From: SLJN01 sp964505385
GTDB taxonomy: Bacteria; Bacteroidota; Rhodothermia; Balneolales; Natronogracilivirgulaceae
NCBI GenBank assembly: GCA_964505385.1
Contig: CAZDIA010000025.1
Coordinates: 1-43,453, forward strand
DNA: 43,453 nt
Direction of reading: 5' to 3'
Shown here: piece after piece, positions 16,031 to 25,233 of the stretch
Layout of the letters: the number at the start of each line of letters is the position of its first letter
Numbering within the stretch: position 1 is the stretch's first letter
Program-made: the position numbers and the translations under genes
Notes under the pieces: generated by a model
Databases searched by the model: none
Seen by the model: the letters and a program-made list of their open reading frames with translations, nothing else
Told to the model about the DNA's origin: nothing

Positions 16031-17296
16031 ATGCAAACGGATATTTCGAAACTTATAATTACCTCTTTTGCTGAGATTGCCAAAGATAAAAGCATTGACC
16101 GGGATATGTTATTATCCATACTTGAGGATGTGTTCCGGTCGATGATCAAGAAAAATTATGGCTCCGATGAAGCATTTGATGTGATTTTAAATGCCGACCG
16201 CGGAGAGGTGCAGATTTTGCATATAAGGGAAGTGGTTCCGGACGAGGAATTTACTGATGAGGTCAACGAAATACCCATCAGCAAGGCTAAGAAGCTCGAT
16301 CCCGATCTTGAACTTTATGATGACTTTGCCCAGGAAGTCAAAGTTGAAGATTTTGGCCGCCGGGCTGTAATGATGGCGCGGCAAACGCTGAATCAGCGCA
16401 TCCGGGAAATAGAAAAGGATAATGTATTTGAAGAGTACTCCGACCGGGTAGGCGAAATCGTGCTGGGTGATGTTTACCAGATTCGAAATAAAGATATTCT
16501 GGTAAATCACAACGGAGTTGAACTGATTCTCCCCAAAAGTCATCAGATATATAAAGACCGTTACCGAAAAGGGGATACCATACGCGCGGTTGTACTGGAA
16601 GTCAAAAGGGAAAATGGCAACCCCGCCGTCATTATCTCCCGAACTTCACCGTTGTTTCTGGAGCGATTGTTCGAGAATGAAATCCCCGAAGTTTTCGACG
16701 GAATAATTGAAATCATAAAAGTAGTAAGAGAACCGGGCGACCGCTCCAAAGTAGCCGTAGTATCTCACGATGAACGGGTTGATGCCGTTGGCGCCTGTGT
16801 CGGAATGAAAGGCATACGGATACATTCGGTGGTGCGGGAGTTGTGCAATGAAAATATTGATGTCATCAACTACACCGAAGATCCGAAAGAATACATCAAA
16901 AGGGCATTACAACCTGCGAATATTCAATCCGTTGAATTAGATGAATCTAAAAAATCTGCAAACGTTGTAGTTCCTCTTGATCAGGTATCCAAAGCAATTG
17001 GAAAAGGAGGTGTCAATATCAGACTGGCCTCCAATCTCACCGGATACGAAATTGATGTATTCCGCGAAGTAGATGATGAGGAAGATATCGATATCTTTGA
17101 ATTTGCAGAAGATTTTGGTGATGAAACCGTCCAGCTGTTATTCGATATCGGGTGTGATACCGCCCGAACAGTACTGGAGCTGAACGAAGATGAAATCGTT
17201 CGGCGCACTGACGGTAAGATTGACTCAGAACAGGCAAAGAACATATTTAATACCATCCAGGAAGAGTTTGAAGAGGAAGAAGATGAAGCCGGCTAA
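16031..17296 (+). CDS. nusA: Transcription termination/antitermination factor NusA
   Basis: RNA polymerase-binding factor controlling pausing, termination and antitermination. The 421-residue protein has the N-terminal polymerase-binding domain (about 1-130), an S1 domain (about 135-200), and KH1 and KH2 domains (about 205-350) including DERVDAVGACVGMKGIRI and VPLDQVSKAIGKGGVNIRLAS, ending in a short helical region and an acidic tail (EEFEEEEDEAG). It lacks the two acidic repeats of the E. coli protein, as is common outside gammaproteobacteria. Position after rimP and before infB is the standard one, and NusA is a natural candidate to act on the leader hairpin upstream of rimP. Confidence 0.97.
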   Translation: MQTDISKLIITSFAEIAKDKSIDRDMLLSILEDVFRSMIKKNYGSDEAFDVILNADRGEVQILHIREVVPDEEFTDEVNEIPISKAKKLDPDLELYDDFAQEVKVEDFGRRAVMMARQTLNQRIREIEKDNVFEEYSDRVGEIVLGDVYQIRNKDILVNHNGVELILPKSHQIYKDRYRKGDTIRAVVLEVKRENGNPAVIISRTSPLFLERLFENEIPEVFDGIIEIIKVVREPGDRSKVAVVSHDERVDAVGACVGMKGIRIHSVVRELCNENIDVINYTEDPKEYIKRALQPANIQSVELDESKKSANVVVPLDQVSKAIGKGGVNIRLASNLTGYEIDVFREVDDEEDIDIFEFAEDFGDETVQLLFDIGCDTARTVLELNEDEIVRRTDGKIDSEQAKNIFNTIQEEFEEEEDEAG

Positions 17297-17350
17297 ACTG
17301 CCTGTGCTTTATCGCCTCATACCATTTAAGATCAGCGCACTAAACGATAT

Positions 17351-20300
17351 ATGTCACAAAAAGCTAAAAAAAAGCCGCTTTTTAAAGTTGCAAAAGAGTT
17401 CAATGTCGCAACTCGTACTATTGTAAATTCACTCGAAAGTGAAGGGTACGAAGCGGAGGATAAGCCTAATTTCAAGGTGACTCCGGAAATGTATGCTGCT
17501 CTTGATAAGCTTTATGGAGAAGATAAAGCTAAAAGCGCGGAGCACATCCGGGCGCGTGAGGAGTATGAGGAGCGCCGGACTACGATGCGTAGCTCCCGGA
17601 ATAAATCAGTTTCTGTTGATACTTTTGTTGACCCCATCGAAGATCTTGAACCACTTGAAGATGAGAAACAAGAAGATTTATCGCTTGATCCTATAGACGA
17701 TAAGCCGGAAGAGGAAGACGAAAAAACCGGTGATAAACAGCAGGAAGAAGCGGCAGACTCCGAAACTGCTGATGAGGCCGAGCCCGAAAAAGAAGAGCTG
17801 GCAGCTGAGCCTGAACAACACACTGAATCTGCTTCCGCAGAAAAAGATGAAATAGAACCTCCGATACCTGCTGAAGAAGAGGAGGAAGAAGAGCAGGAGG
17901 AAGAGCCTGAGCCTGCTGTTAAGCAAGATGATAAATCGAGAAAACAGAAGGATTCAAAGGATAAAGAGCCGGATACCGATCAAACTAAGGTTGACGCTGA
18001 GATTAAAGAGCAGGATCAACCTGATGAAACTGCAGACAAGCAGGAATCAAAAGAGGAAAAGCAGGCTGAAGAGATTATACGTGGCAGAGCGAAAAAACTA
18101 TCTGGCACAAGGGTTCTTGGAAAAATAAACGTTTCCAAAACGGAAGATAAGCAAGAATCAGAATCAAAGAGTGATAAGTCGAAATCTTCTAAAAAGAAGA
18201 AACAAGAATCCAAGAAGAAAAAGCCTGAAAAGCCCGAAGAAGAAAAGCCCAAAAAAGATACTAAAGACACTCAGGAAGAGGATAAGAAAGATAAAAAGAA
18301 GAAGAGAAAGCCTAAGCGGGTAAAAGACGAGGACAAAGAAAAAGAGAAGAAAGAGAAGCCTGATGAGGCAGAATCCGCTAAGAGCAAGAAGAAGAAAAAG
18401 CGGATGAAGAGCCGTAAGCCGAAGGCCCAGGTAGATGAGAGCGATGTTGAGACCAAAATGAAGGAAACAATGCAGATGTTGCAGACTTCATCTACCGGAG
18501 GCAAAAAACGGCAAAAGCGCCGTCGCCAGAAGCGCGATGAAATGGCTGCTGAACGTGAGAAGCAGGCTGAACTTGAGCAGCAGGATGAAAATGTTCTTGA
18601 GGTTACTGAGTTTATGACGGTCAGTGATCTTGCCGAGCTGCTGGATGTAAACCCGACAGAAATTATTACGCACTGTATGAATCTGGGGATGGTAGTTTCC
18701 ATCAACCAGCGCCTTGATGCCAACACGCTCGAACTTCTTGCCGATGAATATGGCCGGGAAGTTCGCTTTGTCGATGCTGAAGAGATAAACGATGATATTG
18801 AACTGGAAGAAGACGAACCGGAAGATCTGAAGCCGCGCGCGCCGGTTGTTACTGTGATGGGACACGTTGATCACGGTAAAACCTCACTTCTCGATTATAT
18901 TCGAAAAACTCACGTAACCGAAGGTGAGGAAGGCGGAATTACGCAGCATATCGGTGCATACGAAGTTGTAACCGATGATAACCGAAAGATCACTTTCCTG
19001 GATACCCCCGGTCACGAAGCGTTTACTGCAATGCGTGCACGAGGAGCTCAGGTAACTGACCTGGTGATTCTGGTTGTAGCCGCAGATGACGAAGTAATGC
19101 CTCAGACCGTTGAGGCGATTAACCACGCGCAGGCAGCCGGTGTTTCTATAGTTGTAGCCATCAATAAGATTGATAAAGAAGGGTCGAATCCGGACCGCAT
19201 TCGCCAGCAGCTTGCCGACCACAATGTGATAGTAGAGGACTGGGGAGGTAAAACCCAGATCGCTATGGTTTCCGCGAAACATGGTGACGGCATACCTGAA
19301 CTTCTTGAAAAGGTTCTCATCGAATCAGAATTGATGGAGCTCAAAGCCAACCCCGATAGAAAAGCAAACGGTATTGTGCTGGAATCCCGGATTGATCGCG
19401 GTAAAGGGGTGGTAGCCAACATTTTAATTCAAAACGGCACCCTTAAAATTGGTGATTCGTTTGTGGCCGGGCAGCATTATGGAAGGGTGCGGGCACTTGA
19501 AAATGAAAAAGGAGAGCGGCTAAAATCAATCGGTCCGTCTACTCCAGCACAGCTCACCGGTTTCCATGGCCTTCCTCAGGCGGGCGATAAAATCGTTATA
19601 ACTGCGGATGAAAAATCGGCCAAAGAAATAGCCATTCAGCGGCAGCAAATACGCCGAGAACAGGATCTTCGAAAAGTCAAGCATCTCACTCTCGATGATA
19701 TCTCTCGCAAGATGGCTCTCGGCGAGATTGCTGAATTGAATCTGATTATCAAAGGTGATGTTGATGGTTCAATTGAAGCTCTGTCGGGCTCATTGCAAAA
19801 ATTGAGCACTGATGAAGTGAAGGTGAATATTATACACACCGGAGTTGGAGCTATTACAGAATCCGATGTATTGCTTGCATCTGCATCCAATGCGATTATA
19901 ATCGGCTTCCAGGTGCGTCCATCTTCTACAGCGCGGGATATTGCTCAAAGAGAAGAGATTGATATTCGGCTGTTCGGCGTCATCTACGAAGCTGTTGATG
20001 CAGTCCGTGATGCACTTGAAGGTATGCTCAGCCCCGAACTGAAAGAAAAAGTGACGGCAACCGTGGAGGTTCGCGAGACCTTTAAAGTACCTAAAGTTGG
20101 TACCGTAGCCGGATGCTTTGTTACTGATGGTAAAATCTCAAGGAATAATCATATCCGATTAGTACGCGACGGTATTGTAATCCACGAAGGTGAACTCGAC
20201 TCGCTCAAGCGTTTCAAAGATGACGTTAAAGAAGTAGCGAGCGGTTATGAATGTGGTATCAATATCAAAAGTTACAATGATATTAAAGTAGGAGATGTGA

Positions 20301-20356
20301 TTGAGGCTTATGAGATAATTGAAACCAAACGAACCTTAGCCGACGAATCGAGCTGA
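17351..20356 (+). CDS. infB: Translation initiation factor IF-2
   Basis: GTPase that brings initiator tRNA to the 30S subunit. The 1001-residue protein starts with an IF2-N domain (about 3-50), then about 350 residues of extremely charged Lys/Glu/Asp low-complexity sequence, a second N-terminal module (about 420-470), and the G domain from about 497 with G1 GHVDHGKT, switch II DTPGHEAFTAMRARG and NKID. Domains II, III and IV follow to the end (GVGAITESDVLLASASNAIIIGF). The catalytic half is ordinary; the linker makes it longer than the E. coli protein (890). Its stop codon overlaps the rbfA start. Confidence 0.97.
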   Translation: MSQKAKKKPLFKVAKEFNVATRTIVNSLESEGYEAEDKPNFKVTPEMYAALDKLYGEDKAKSAEHIRAREEYEERRTTMRSSRNKSVSVDTFVDPIEDLEPLEDEKQEDLSLDPIDDKPEEEDEKTGDKQQEEAADSETADEAEPEKEELAAEPEQHTESASAEKDEIEPPIPAEEEEEEEQEEEPEPAVKQDDKSRKQKDSKDKEPDTDQTKVDAEIKEQDQPDETADKQESKEEKQAEEIIRGRAKKLSGTRVLGKINVSKTEDKQESESKSDKSKSSKKKKQESKKKKPEKPEEEKPKKDTKDTQEEDKKDKKKKRKPKRVKDEDKEKEKKEKPDEAESAKSKKKKKRMKSRKPKAQVDESDVETKMKETMQMLQTSSTGGKKRQKRRRQKRDEMAAEREKQAELEQQDENVLEVTEFMTVSDLAELLDVNPTEIITHCMNLGMVVSINQRLDANTLELLADEYGREVRFVDAEEINDDIELEEDEPEDLKPRAPVVTVMGHVDHGKTSLLDYIRKTHVTEGEEGGITQHIGAYEVVTDDNRKITFLDTPGHEAFTAMRARGAQVTDLVILVVAADDEVMPQTVEAINHAQAAGVSIVVAINKIDKEGSNPDRIRQQLADHNVIVEDWGGKTQIAMVSAKHGDGIPELLEKVLIESELMELKANPDRKANGIVLESRIDRGKGVVANILIQNGTLKIGDSFVAGQHYGRVRALENEKGERLKSIGPSTPAQLTGFHGLPQAGDKIVITADEKSAKEIAIQRQQIRREQDLRKVKHLTLDDISRKMALGEIAELNLIIKGDVDGSIEALSGSLQKLSTDEVKVNIIHTGVGAITESDVLLASASNAIIIGFQVRPSSTARDIAQREEIDIRLFGVIYEAVDAVRDALEGMLSPELKEKVTATVEVRETFKVPKVGTVAGCFVTDGKISRNNHIRLVRDGIVIHEGELDSLKRFKDDVKEVASGYECGINIKSYNDIKVGDVIEAYEIIETKRTLADESS

Positions 20357-20712
20357 TGAGTTTACGAGTAGAACGACTTTCTTCACAGCTGCAGAATGAT
20401 CTGGGTAGTATTATCCAGGAATATCAGAATGATAATATCATCACGGTTACGAATGTGCGGGTTTCGCCTGATCTTTCAAATGCCAAAGTTTATGTAAGTA
20501 TTTATTCGGAGGGCGGTGATCATGAGGAGGTTTTTAAATACCTCAATGAACACAATAGTGAGATCCGGGGCAAACTTGCCCGCAAGATTCGCAATCACGT
20601 GAAGCGCATTCCTGAGCTTGTTTTCTATATGGATGATTCCGCCGAGTATGCCAACCGGATGGAGCAACTATTCGAAAAAATCCGCAAGGAGAGAAATAAC
20701 GAATCGGATTAA
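20356..20712 (+). CDS. rbfA: Ribosome-binding factor A
   Basis: Small KH-fold protein needed for late 30S maturation (16S 5'-end processing). The 118 residues cover the full domain, with the family segments RVERLSSQLQNDLGSIIQ, VRVSPDLSNAKVYVSIY and ELVFYMDDSAEYANRMEQLF. Its ATG overlaps the infB stop codon by one base (TGATG), indicating translational coupling; truB starts 8 bp downstream. Confidence 0.96.
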   Translation: MSLRVERLSSQLQNDLGSIIQEYQNDNIITVTNVRVSPDLSNAKVYVSIYSEGGDHEEVFKYLNEHNSEIRGKLARKIRNHVKRIPELVFYMDDSAEYANRMEQLFEKIRKERNNESD

Positions 20713-20720
20713 ATAGTCCA

Positions 20721-21455
20721 ATGGCAAAAGCCATTCCACTTGAAAATCTACCTGTTATTTCCCGCAGTCAACCGGTTTCTTCAGATATTACATTTGGCTC
20801 AGGTGCTGTTATCTTGATAGATAAGGCTGCTGGCTGGACCAGCTTTGATGTTGTAAAAAAAATACGGGGAATGATAAAAGTGAAAAAGATTGGTCATGCC
20901 GGCACTCTTGATCCCGCTGCAACCGGCTTGCTCATCTTATGTACCGGAAAAGCTACGAAGTCGATAGGGCAGATTCAGGAACAGGAGAAATCATACATGG
21001 CTGAAATTCGCTTTGGTGCTTCCACACCCAGCTATGATGCCGAAACGCCTGTTGATGCTGAAGCCGGCTGGGAGCATATCAGCAGAGCAGAATTAGAAGA
21101 GGTTATAAGGAGTAAATTTACCGGTGACATTGAGCAGACCGTACCCCCTTATTCGGCAGTAAAAGTAAACGGGCAGCGATTGTATAAAAAAGCGCGGAAA
21201 GGTGAGGAAGTTGAGCTAAAAACAAGACCGGTAAAGATATATAGATTGGAAGTCGTCTCATTCGATCTTCCCGATATCACAGTCAACGTTAGGTGCAGTA
21301 AGGGTACATACATTCGTAGTTTAGCCCATGATATCGGTTTGGCACTTGGCTCGAGAGCTCATTTATCGGGATTGCGGCGAACCGCAACCGGAAACTTCCG
21401 TGTTGAGGAAGCTATAACGATTCAGGAATTTGAAAAACAATTAAAGGATGCGTAA
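20721..21455 (+). CDS. truB: tRNA pseudouridine(55) synthase TruB
   Basis: Makes pseudouridine-55 in the T loop of tRNAs. The 244-residue enzyme begins, after a 28-residue lead-in, with IDKAAGWTSFDVVKKIRG and contains the catalytic-aspartate motif GHAGTLDPAATGLL, PYSAVKVNGQRLYKKAR and CSKGTYIRSLAHDIG. It is slightly short because the C-terminal PUA-like domain is absent or reduced, a common state in this lineage. It overlaps ribF by one base (TAATG). Confidence 0.96.
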   Translation: MAKAIPLENLPVISRSQPVSSDITFGSGAVILIDKAAGWTSFDVVKKIRGMIKVKKIGHAGTLDPAATGLLILCTGKATKSIGQIQEQEKSYMAEIRFGASTPSYDAETPVDAEAGWEHISRAELEEVIRSKFTGDIEQTVPPYSAVKVNGQRLYKKARKGEEVELKTRPVKIYRLEVVSFDLPDITVNVRCSKGTYIRSLAHDIGLALGSRAHLSGLRRTATGNFRVEEAITIQEFEKQLKDA

Positions 21456-22384
21456 TGTCAAAACTCGTTTATCTCGATGATACCGAAAGGCAGCCGGAGA
21501 GTGTTGTTACAGTTGGCACGTTCGACGGAGTTCATGAGGGGCATAAGTATCTGATTAGCAAAGTTGTGGAAAAAGCCCGCAAGCACGGGGGCAGAAGCGT
21601 GGTAGTCAGTTTTGATCCGCACCCGCGTGAAATACTGAGCAGCGGGGAAGATAAAATCAGATTGCTGACCACGCTGGAAGAGCGAAGTGAGATCCTTGGT
21701 GAACTCGGTATTGATGAACTGATTATCATTCCATTTGACAGGGATTTTTCTCTGCTCACAGCTGAAGAATTTATCAGGGACATTATCTTCAAAAAAATTG
21801 GAGTCTCAGAATTTGTGATAGGGTATGATCATCAATTCGGACGCAATCGGGAAGGCACAATTGAGACGGTGCAAAAACTTGCGCGGGAACACCGATTTGA
21901 AGTGCATATTTGTGAAGCGCACGAAGTGGATAAAATAACCGTAAGCAGCACTACGGTCCGCAAAGCTCTTGCGGACAAAGGAGATGTGCAATTAGCCCGA
22001 AATTTTCTGGGACGCCCGTATCGGTTGAAGGGCTACGTGACTCATGGTGATAAGCGGGGTAAACAGCTTGGTTTTCCCACGGCTAATATCAGGCCGGTAT
22101 CATCACGAAAGATTATTCCATATCGCGGGGTGTACGCTGTCGATGTAGAAATTGATGGTGATATTCGGCGCGCTATGATGAATATCGGTTATCGCCCGAC
22201 TTTTGACGAAGAACAGCGCCAGACTCTAGAGGCCCACATCTTTGATTTTGATCAGGAAATCTACGGCAGGAGAGTTACCGTTTATTTTCTTGAAAGAATA
22301 AGAGATGAACAAAAATTCAATGATAAAGAAGAATTGGTAGCTCAACTCGAAAAAGATAAAAACCATTGTTTACAAGCTAAATAA
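21455..22384 (+). CDS. ribF: Bifunctional riboflavin kinase / FAD synthetase
   Basis: Converts riboflavin to FMN and then FAD. The 309-residue protein has an N-terminal FMN adenylyltransferase domain (about 15-180) with the GTFDGVHEGHKYL nucleotide-binding motif, SFDPHPREIL and the SSTTVRKAL segment, and a C-terminal flavokinase domain (about 185-305) with GDKRGKQLGFPTANI and YRGVYAVDV. Last gene of the coupled rimP-ribF block; rpsO follows after 90 bp. Its product supplies FMN, needed among others by HoxF downstream. Confidence 0.96.
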   Translation: MSKLVYLDDTERQPESVVTVGTFDGVHEGHKYLISKVVEKARKHGGRSVVVSFDPHPREILSSGEDKIRLLTTLEERSEILGELGIDELIIIPFDRDFSLLTAEEFIRDIIFKKIGVSEFVIGYDHQFGRNREGTIETVQKLAREHRFEVHICEAHEVDKITVSSTTVRKALADKGDVQLARNFLGRPYRLKGYVTHGDKRGKQLGFPTANIRPVSSRKIIPYRGVYAVDVEIDGDIRRAMMNIGYRPTFDEEQRQTLEAHIFDFDQEIYGRRVTVYFLERIRDEQKFNDKEELVAQLEKDKNHCLQAK

Positions 22385-22401
22385 AGCCTATATTAAGGGA
22401 T

Positions 22402-22430
22402 TAGATCTTTTTTAGTATAAAGGGGATCTA
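22402..22430 (+). promoter_or_regulatory. Inverted repeat in the rpsO leader
   Basis: TAGATC at 22402-22407 is perfectly inverted at 22425-22430 (GATCTA), 45 nt before the rpsO start. S15 represses its own mRNA through leader structures in several phyla, so this stem is a candidate site, but the structures differ between lineages and the stem is short. Confidence 0.3.
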
Positions 22431-22474
22431 CTTTAGCATGATAACATCTAAAGCGGAAAACCAATCTTTACATA

Positions 22475-22744
22475 ATGAATATAACAAGCGAAGAAAAGAA
22501 AGAAATATTTGAAAAATATGGCAAAACCGGTGAAGATACCGGTTCGCCTGAAGCACAAATTGCTCTTTTTACGGAACGAATCAACCGATTAACCGAACAC
22601 CTTAAAGAGCATAAGCAAGACCACTCAACCCGTCTTGGTCTGCTGAGACTCGTTGGTAAGCGTCGTAAATTGCTCAATTATTTGATGCATAAAGACATTG
22701 AAGCCTACAGAAAGCTGATCCAGGAACTTGGAATCAGAAAATAA
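22475..22744 (+). CDS. rpsO: 30S ribosomal protein S15
   Basis: Primary 16S rRNA-binding protein of the central domain. The 89-residue product is full length with the S15 signature (TGSPEAQIALFTERINRLTEHLKEH, then HSTRLGLLRLVGKRRKLLNYL). It is flanked by a leader stem and an intrinsic terminator, and lies before pnp as in most bacteria. Confidence 0.98.
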   Translation: MNITSEEKKEIFEKYGKTGEDTGSPEAQIALFTERINRLTEHLKEHKQDHSTRLGLLRLVGKRRKLLNYLMHKDIEAYRKLIQELGIRK

Positions 22745-22751
22745 TTCAGAA

Positions 22752-22783
22752 AAGGCACGGTATTAATCTATCGTGCTTTTTTT
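22752..22783 (+). terminator. Intrinsic terminator after rpsO
   Basis: GCACG at 22755-22759 pairs with CGTGC at 22772-22776 across a 12-nt loop, flanked by A and T runs (seven T downstream). The stem is short, so read-through to pnp is likely. Confidence 0.6.
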
Positions 22784-22855
22784 GTTAGAATGCCGAATCT
22801 GTAGGCTCTGCCACTAACACCAACTGTTTATACAAAAACGAATCAATAATACTTT

Positions 22856-24967
22856 ATGAAAGCCGATTTCAAAACCGTGGAATTCGCCCCGGGAAAAACA
22901 ATATCCGTAGAAACACATCGCCTGGCTAAACAAGCCAATGGCAGTGCCGTCGTCCGTCTTGGTGATACGATGGTATTAGCAACCGCAACAGCGGCAAAAG
23001 AAGCAAGAGAAGATATTCCATTCTTTCCGTTATCTGTAGAATTCAGAGAAACCTATGCTGCCGGAGGAAAATTTCCCGGCGGGTTCATTAAGCGTGAGGG
23101 AAGACCATCAGACAAAGAAATTTTATCCTGCCGGTTAATTGACCGCACTATCCGACCGCTGTTTCCTGAGAATTTTAAGAATGAAACCCAGATCATTTGC
23201 CAGGTAGTATCTTCCGATGGCGAAAATGACGGTGATGTGCTGGGTGCCGTAGCTACTTCCGTATCTCTAACACTCTCAGACATACCTTTTGACGGCCCTA
23301 TGGCTCAGGTACGTATCGGAAGAGTTGAAGGTGAATTTATCATTAATCCCACCGTCACTGAACTTGAAGGCTCAGACATCGATATGATCGTCGGTGGTAC
23401 GCTCGAGAATGTAGTGATGGTTGAAGGTGAGATGAATGAGATCTCGGAAAAAGAGATGCTCGAAGCCATCGATAAAGCTCACGAATCCATAAAGAAAATT
23501 TGCCAGTTTCAGATCGAGCTTCGTGAAGAACTCGGCAAAGATAAGTGGGAAGTATCAGAGCCTGAAGTTGATGAGGAGCTCCAGGGTAAAGTACAGGAGC
23601 TACTGGGCAGCCAGATTGAAGAAATTTCTCGTGCCGGATACAGCAAGCATGAATACAACAACGCTGTGGACAAAGTAATCGAAGAAATTACCGCTAAGCT
23701 CGAGGAAGACTATCCGGAGAGAGAAGGCGAAATCAAAGAATTTTGTCATGATGAGCAAAAGAAAATTCTCCGTAAGCTCATTCTTGAGGAAGAGCACCGG
23801 CTTGATCAGCGAAAGCCGTCAGATATCCGTGATATCTGGTGTGAAGCCGGTTATCTGCCGAGAACGCATGGCTCTGCAATTTTCTCCAGAGGTGAAACTC
23901 AGGCATTGGTCTCAGTTACGCTAGGCACAAAGCGCGACGAACAAGCTATTGATACGCTTTTCGATACTGAGCCCAAGCGGTTCATGCTGAATTATAATTT
24001 CCCGCCATATTCTGTCGGAGAAGTTAAACCGTTACGAGGCACCAGTCGAAGAGAAGTTGGTCACGGTGACCTTGCCGAGCGTGCACTCAAGCCGGTTGTA
24101 CCTTCTATTGAGGATTTTGACTACACTATCCGCATTGTTTCCGATATTTTGGAGTCAAACGGGTCTTCATCCATGGCTTCAGTTTGCGGCGGATCGATGG
24201 CCATGATGGATGCCGGTATTCCTGTAACCAAACCGGTAGCAGGTATCGCTATGGGCATGGTTGTAGGTGATGACGGCAAGAATGTTGTCCTTTCCGATAT
24301 CCAGGGTGAGGAAGATCATATGGGAGATATGGACTTTAAAGTTACCGGCACTCCCGATGGTGTTACCGCATGCCAGATGGATATAAAAGTGCAGGGCATC
24401 TCTTACGAAATTATGGAGGAGGCGCTTGAACAGGCTAAAAACGGCCGTCAGCACATTCTTGAAAAAATGGCTGAGACGATTTCCACAGCGCGTCCGCAAC
24501 TTTCTGAATATGCGCCAAGCTCTATTAAAATTGAGATTGAAGGCGATCAGATTGGAAATGTTATCGGGCCGGGTGGCAAGATTATCCAATCATTACAGCG
24601 GGAGACCAACACAACCATCAATATCGAAGAAGTTGATAATAAAGGTATTGTGACGGTAAGTGCTGATAATGATGAAGACGCCAAAAAAGGTATCGAAAAG
24701 ATCAAGGCGCTCACCGGTAAACTTGAGGAAGGCGAAACTTATGTAGGAACGGTTCGCTCTATTAAGGAGTACGGCGCTTTTGTTGAGATCATGCCTGGTA
24801 AAGACGGCTTGCTTCACATTTCCGAAATAGAGCACAACCGAATCAAAAACGTTTCAGATGTGCTTAGTGAAGGAGATAAAATTGAAGTGAAACTGGTTCG
24901 AATTGAAAACGGCGGAAAACTTCGTCTCTCGAGAAAAGCACTGCTTCCCAAAGAAGAGGAAGCTTAA
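22856..24967 (+). CDS. pnp: Polyribonucleotide nucleotidyltransferase (PNPase)
   Basis: Phosphorolytic 3'-to-5' exoribonuclease of the RNA degradosome. The 703-residue protein has two RNase PH domains (about 1-230 and 320-545, with the helical linker between them) including EFRETYAAGGKFPGGFIKREGRP and NFPPYSVGE, a KH domain (GNVIGPGGKIIQSLQRETNTTINIEE, about 565-620) and an S1 domain (YVGTVRSIKEYGAFVEIMPG, about 630-697). The length is standard. Preceded by rpsO and followed by a strong terminator. Confidence 0.98.
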   Translation: MKADFKTVEFAPGKTISVETHRLAKQANGSAVVRLGDTMVLATATAAKEAREDIPFFPLSVEFRETYAAGGKFPGGFIKREGRPSDKEILSCRLIDRTIRPLFPENFKNETQIICQVVSSDGENDGDVLGAVATSVSLTLSDIPFDGPMAQVRIGRVEGEFIINPTVTELEGSDIDMIVGGTLENVVMVEGEMNEISEKEMLEAIDKAHESIKKICQFQIELREELGKDKWEVSEPEVDEELQGKVQELLGSQIEEISRAGYSKHEYNNAVDKVIEEITAKLEEDYPEREGEIKEFCHDEQKKILRKLILEEEHRLDQRKPSDIRDIWCEAGYLPRTHGSAIFSRGETQALVSVTLGTKRDEQAIDTLFDTEPKRFMLNYNFPPYSVGEVKPLRGTSRREVGHGDLAERALKPVVPSIEDFDYTIRIVSDILESNGSSSMASVCGGSMAMMDAGIPVTKPVAGIAMGMVVGDDGKNVVLSDIQGEEDHMGDMDFKVTGTPDGVTACQMDIKVQGISYEIMEEALEQAKNGRQHILEKMAETISTARPQLSEYAPSSIKIEIEGDQIGNVIGPGGKIIQSLQRETNTTINIEEVDNKGIVTVSADNDEDAKKGIEKIKALTGKLEEGETYVGTVRSIKEYGAFVEIMPGKDGLLHISEIEHNRIKNVSDVLSEGDKIEVKLVRIENGGKLRLSRKALLPKEEEA

Positions 24968-24988
24968 AGAGAATTAAGCAATTTGCTG

Positions 24989-25027
24989 AAACGTCATCTT
25001 ATCTTCGGGTAGGATGACGTTTTTTTT
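24989..25027 (+). terminator. Strong intrinsic terminator after pnp
   Basis: AAACGTCATC at 24989-24998 pairs with GATGACGTTT at 25013-25022, and pairing continues inward to a C(TTCG)G tetraloop at 25003-25008, giving about 15-16 bp including two G-T pairs, followed by an eight-T tract. Confidence 0.92.
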
Positions 25028-25233
25028 GAGATATACAGCAGACTCATTGAATGGAATGAGGAAAAGCTGATTTTAGTTATGCATTCTGAAGCAATGCTTT
25101 AGCTACGTGTTTAATTGACCGGAATTTAATCTGCATTGCTGTTTACTGGCTTTTTTAGTATTGAAAGTTGCTTTAAACAGATTAGCTTACTTTAACAAAA
25201 ATTACTTCTTACCTGAAGAGCATTAGTATTCTT

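Noticed and set aside
17512..18726. Long serine-, phenylalanine- and leucine-rich frames antisense to infB
   Set aside because: They mirror the Lys/Glu low-complexity codons of the IF-2 linker; no initiation signals or family motifs.
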